From Henckelia pumila (Eukaryota > Streptophyta > Magnoliopsida > Lamiales > Gesneriaceae), in NCBI RefSeq assembly GCF_033568475.1, contig NC_133123.1, positions 136,794,242 through 136,858,241 of the forward strand: a stretch of 64,000 nt of DNA, in the 5' to 3' direction. The position numbers and the translations under genes were made by a program. This document shows, piece by piece, positions 61,482-64,000 of this stretch; position 1 is the stretch's first letter, and every line of letters starts with the position of its first letter. The notes under the pieces were generated by a model. That model was not told the DNA's origin, made no database searches, and saw only the letters and a program-made list of their open reading frames with translations.

Positions 61482-64000
61482 CTACCGAGAGCTCAACAGA
61501 GTCACAGTGAAGAATAAGTATCCGCTACCGAGGATAGAGGATTTATTCGATCAGTTGCAGGGAGCTTCGGTATTCTCCAAGATCGATCTGCGATCTGGTT
61601 ACCATCAGCTGAGAGTCAGAGATTCAGACGTGTCTAAGACTGCCTTTAGGACACGATATGGGCACTATGAGTTCTTGGTGATGCCCTTTGGGTTGACCAA
61701 TGCTCCAGCAGTTTTTATGGATCTCATGCATCGTGTCTTCCAGCCGTATCTAGATCAGTTTGTCATTGTATTCATTGATGACATATTGATCTACTCGAGG
61801 AGCATTGAGGAGCATACACAGCATTTGCATACAGCCTTGCAGACTTTGAGGGAGCATCGACTGTTTGCAAAGTTCAGTAAGTGTGAGTTTTGGTTGGAGC
61901 AGGTGGCGTTTCTAGGCCACATTATTTCTAGGGATGGGATTGCAGTGGATCAGTCCAAGGTGCAGGCAGTGAGGGATTGGGGGATTCCAAAGAATGCTTC
62001 GGAGATTCGTAGCTTTTTGGGTTTAGCAGGATACTATAGGAAGTTCATCAAGGGTTTTTCCTCTATTGCAGTACCCTTGACTTCCTTGACCAAGAAGAAC
62101 GCGAAGTATAGTTGGAGTCCAGATTGTCAGAGGAGCTTTGATCAGCTGAAGGATGCACTTACTTCAGCACCGGTGTTAGCTATGACAGTGCCACATGAGG
62201 AGTTAGTGGTGTACACCGACGCGTCTAAGTTTGGTTTGGGCGCAGTACTTATGCAGAGTGGCAGAGTTATCGCATATGCGTCGCGACAGTTGAAGATTCA
62301 TGAGCAGAACTATCCGACGCATGATTTGGAGCTTGCAGCAGTGGTATTTGCGTTGAAAATCTGGAGGCACTATCTTTACGGCGAGAAGTGCAAGATTTTC
62401 ACCGATCACAAGAGCCTCAAGTACTTCTTCACCCAGAAGGAGTTGAACATGAGGCAGCGCAGATGGCTTGAGCTTGTGAAGGACTATGATTGTGACATTA
62501 GCTACCATCCGGGTAAGGCTAATGTAGTAGCAGATGCTTTGAGTCGAAAGTCGTCAGTGGTATCATGTTTGACTGTACAGTTACCACTACAGACCGAGAT
62601 TCAGAGGTTTGGGTTGGAGTGCTATCCGAGCGGCCATGCACCGAGCTTGTCAGTGTTGACGGTGCAGCCAGTTTTGAGAGATCGGATTAGAGAGGGACAG
62701 TCCACTGATGAGGAGCTACAGCGATGGAGACAGAGAGATGAGACCAGAGGTAGTCTCTTGTATACAGTGGAGGATGGCATCGTTCAGTACCGTGGGAGGA
62801 TGTGGGTACCGAACGTTGATCAGTTGAGAGCCGAGATTCTAGCAGAGGCTCATGCATCTCCGTACTCCATTCACCCCGGAAGTACGAAGATGTACCGAGA
62901 CTTGCAGTTATTGTATTGGTGGCCTGGGATGAAGAGTGACATCGGGAGAGTGGTGTCAGAGTGCTTGACTTGTCAGCAAGTCAAAGCAGAGCATCAGCGT
63001 CCAGCAGGACTTCTTAGACCTCTCCCTATTCCGGAATGGAAGTGGGAGAATATTACGATGGACTTTGTGGTTGGCTTACCGAGGAGTACCAGAGGGTGTA
63101 CAGCGATTTGGGTGATTGTGGATAGACTCACCAAGTCAGCTCATTTCTTGCCGGTAAGAACTACTTACACTTTGACACAGTATGCAGAGCTTTACGTCAG
63201 AGAGATTGTTAGACTGCATGGCATACCAGTGTCTATCGTGTCAGACAGAGATCCGAGGTTCACCTCAGCGTTTTGGAAGAGTCTGCACACAGCTTTGGGG
63301 ACTAGACTTTTGTTCAGTACAGCATTTCATCCCCAGACAGATGGGCAGTCCGAGAGAGTGATCCAGGTTCTCGAGGATCTTCTGAGAGCTTGTGTCATCG
63401 ATTTTCGAGGATCTTGGGAGACTAGACTGCCATTAGTGGAGTTTACCTATAACAACAGCTTTCAGTCGTCTATAGGTATGGCTCCTTATGCAGCACTTTA
63501 TGGGAGGAGATGCAGATCTCCGGTGCATTGGGATGAGGTTGGTGAGCGGATTTTGTTGGGTCCGGAGATTGTGCAGCAGACAGCTGACATTGTGACGCAG
63601 ATTCGAGATAGGATGAGGACTGCGCAGAGTCGGCAGAAGAGTTATGCAGATGCCAGACGACGCGATTTGGAGTTCGCAGTAGGTGATCACGTATTCTTGA
63701 AGGTGTCACCTATGAAGGGAGTAGCGCGTTTTGGACGGAGAGGCAAGCTTAATCCGAGATATATAGGGCCATTCGAGATCTTGGCGAGAGTTGGCACGTT
63801 GGCCTATCGTTTAGCTCTACCTCCAGGGCTAGCGGCAGTGCACAACGTTTTTCATGTATCCATGCTTCGGAGATATGTCTCCAACCCGTCGCATGTGTTG
63901 GATTTCGAGCCCTTACAGTTGCCACCAGATCTTGTGTACGAGGAGAGACCAGTGCGGATCTTGGCTAGGGAGGAGCGGAGGCTTAGGACGCGGGTCATAC
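61482..64000 (+). CDS. Tekay-2 RT, RNase H, integrase and start of chromodomain region (runs off window)
   Basis: After the second CTACC the frame continues [16 protein letters not shown] and stays open to the window end, over 830 codons. RT has [10 protein letters not shown] near 61770. RNase H has [14 protein letters not shown] and ADALSRK. The integrase zinc region is H[17 protein letters not shown] then [11 protein letters not shown]. The core has [24 protein letters not shown] and [13 protein letters not shown]. The GPF motif [12 protein letters not shown] and [13 protein letters not shown] follow, then the start of the chromodomain region ([20 protein letters not shown]). No lesion was seen in this part. 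Confidence 0.92.

Larger units (their letters stand above)
56268..64000 (+). mobile_element. Tekay-2: second Tekay/Del chromovirus, right end outside window
   Basis: A 2655-bp 5' LTR, tRNA-iMet primer site, gag, a candidate intron and pol to the start of the chromodomain region; the 3' LTR is beyond the window. The left target duplication should be ATGAC (56263-56267). The proteins are close in style to Tekay-1 but the LTRs are unrelated. A solo Cassandra LTR interrupts RT. Confidence 0.9.

Overview
The window is nuclear DNA of a flowering plant, almost certainly a eudicot. The evidence is AT-rich intergenic DNA, spliced genes with plant-specific families (an AGAMOUS-lineage MADS-box gene, a MES-type methylesterase, CBP20), and plant retrotransposon lineages (Athila, Tekay chromovirus, Tork-like and SIRE copia, Cassandra). 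I favour an asterid, perhaps Lamiales, but that is only an impression from protein style.

Layout. (1) 1-22428 is one nested stack of retroelements. A Tork-like Ty1/copia element (Copia-1, 458-bp LTR) sits inside a foldback MITE. Copia-1 was invaded in its RT by a Tekay chromovirus (Tekay-1) and in its RNase H region by a second copia element (Copia-2). Tekay-1 was in turn invaded in its 5' LTR by an Athila element on the minus strand. (2) 22429-41240 is a gene island with four host genes: a SEEDSTICK/AGL11-like MADS-box gene (+, 25257-28102, 7 coding exons, 223 aa), an FSH1/OVCA2-like serine hydrolase (+, 31002-32254, 6 exons, 239 aa), a MES11-type methylesterase (-, 32907-35649, 5 exons, 354 aa) and the nuclear cap-binding subunit CBP20 (-, 37043-40899, 8 exons, 250 aa) with a textbook U12-type AT-AC intron. 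Two foldback DNA elements lie between the genes: a 1479-bp MULE-like inverted repeat with a 10-bp target duplication, and a second copy of the MITE about 130 bp upstream of the FSH1 start. (3) 41.2-64 kb is a second nested stack. A chromovirus-type Ty3/gypsy element is interrupted in its RT by a complete minus-strand SIRE-type copia element (9253 bp, duplication GTATA) and at the end of its integrase by a second Tekay element (Tekay-2). Tekay-2 itself carries a solo Cassandra LTR with 5S rRNA-like sequence in its RT (duplication CTACC).

The most unusual signal is a dense array of a 17-bp imperfect palindrome, GATCGGA-N3-TCCGATC. It lies directly upstream of the TATA box in the LTR of Tekay-1 (Ty3/gypsy), in both LTRs of the SIRE element (Ty1/copia), and in front of a TATA box that precedes a long third ORF inside the SIRE element. 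Unrelated elements therefore share the same promoter architecture, and SIRE ORF3 seems to have its own internal promoter of that type. Other points of note are candidate spliceosomal introns in two gypsy elements (one between gag and protease, one in a leader), a pol-tail reading frame inside a chromovirus LTR, and a 241-bp unexplained insertion in SIRE.

All exon borders, duplications and mismatch counts were read by eye. No alignment, splice predictor or database was available.
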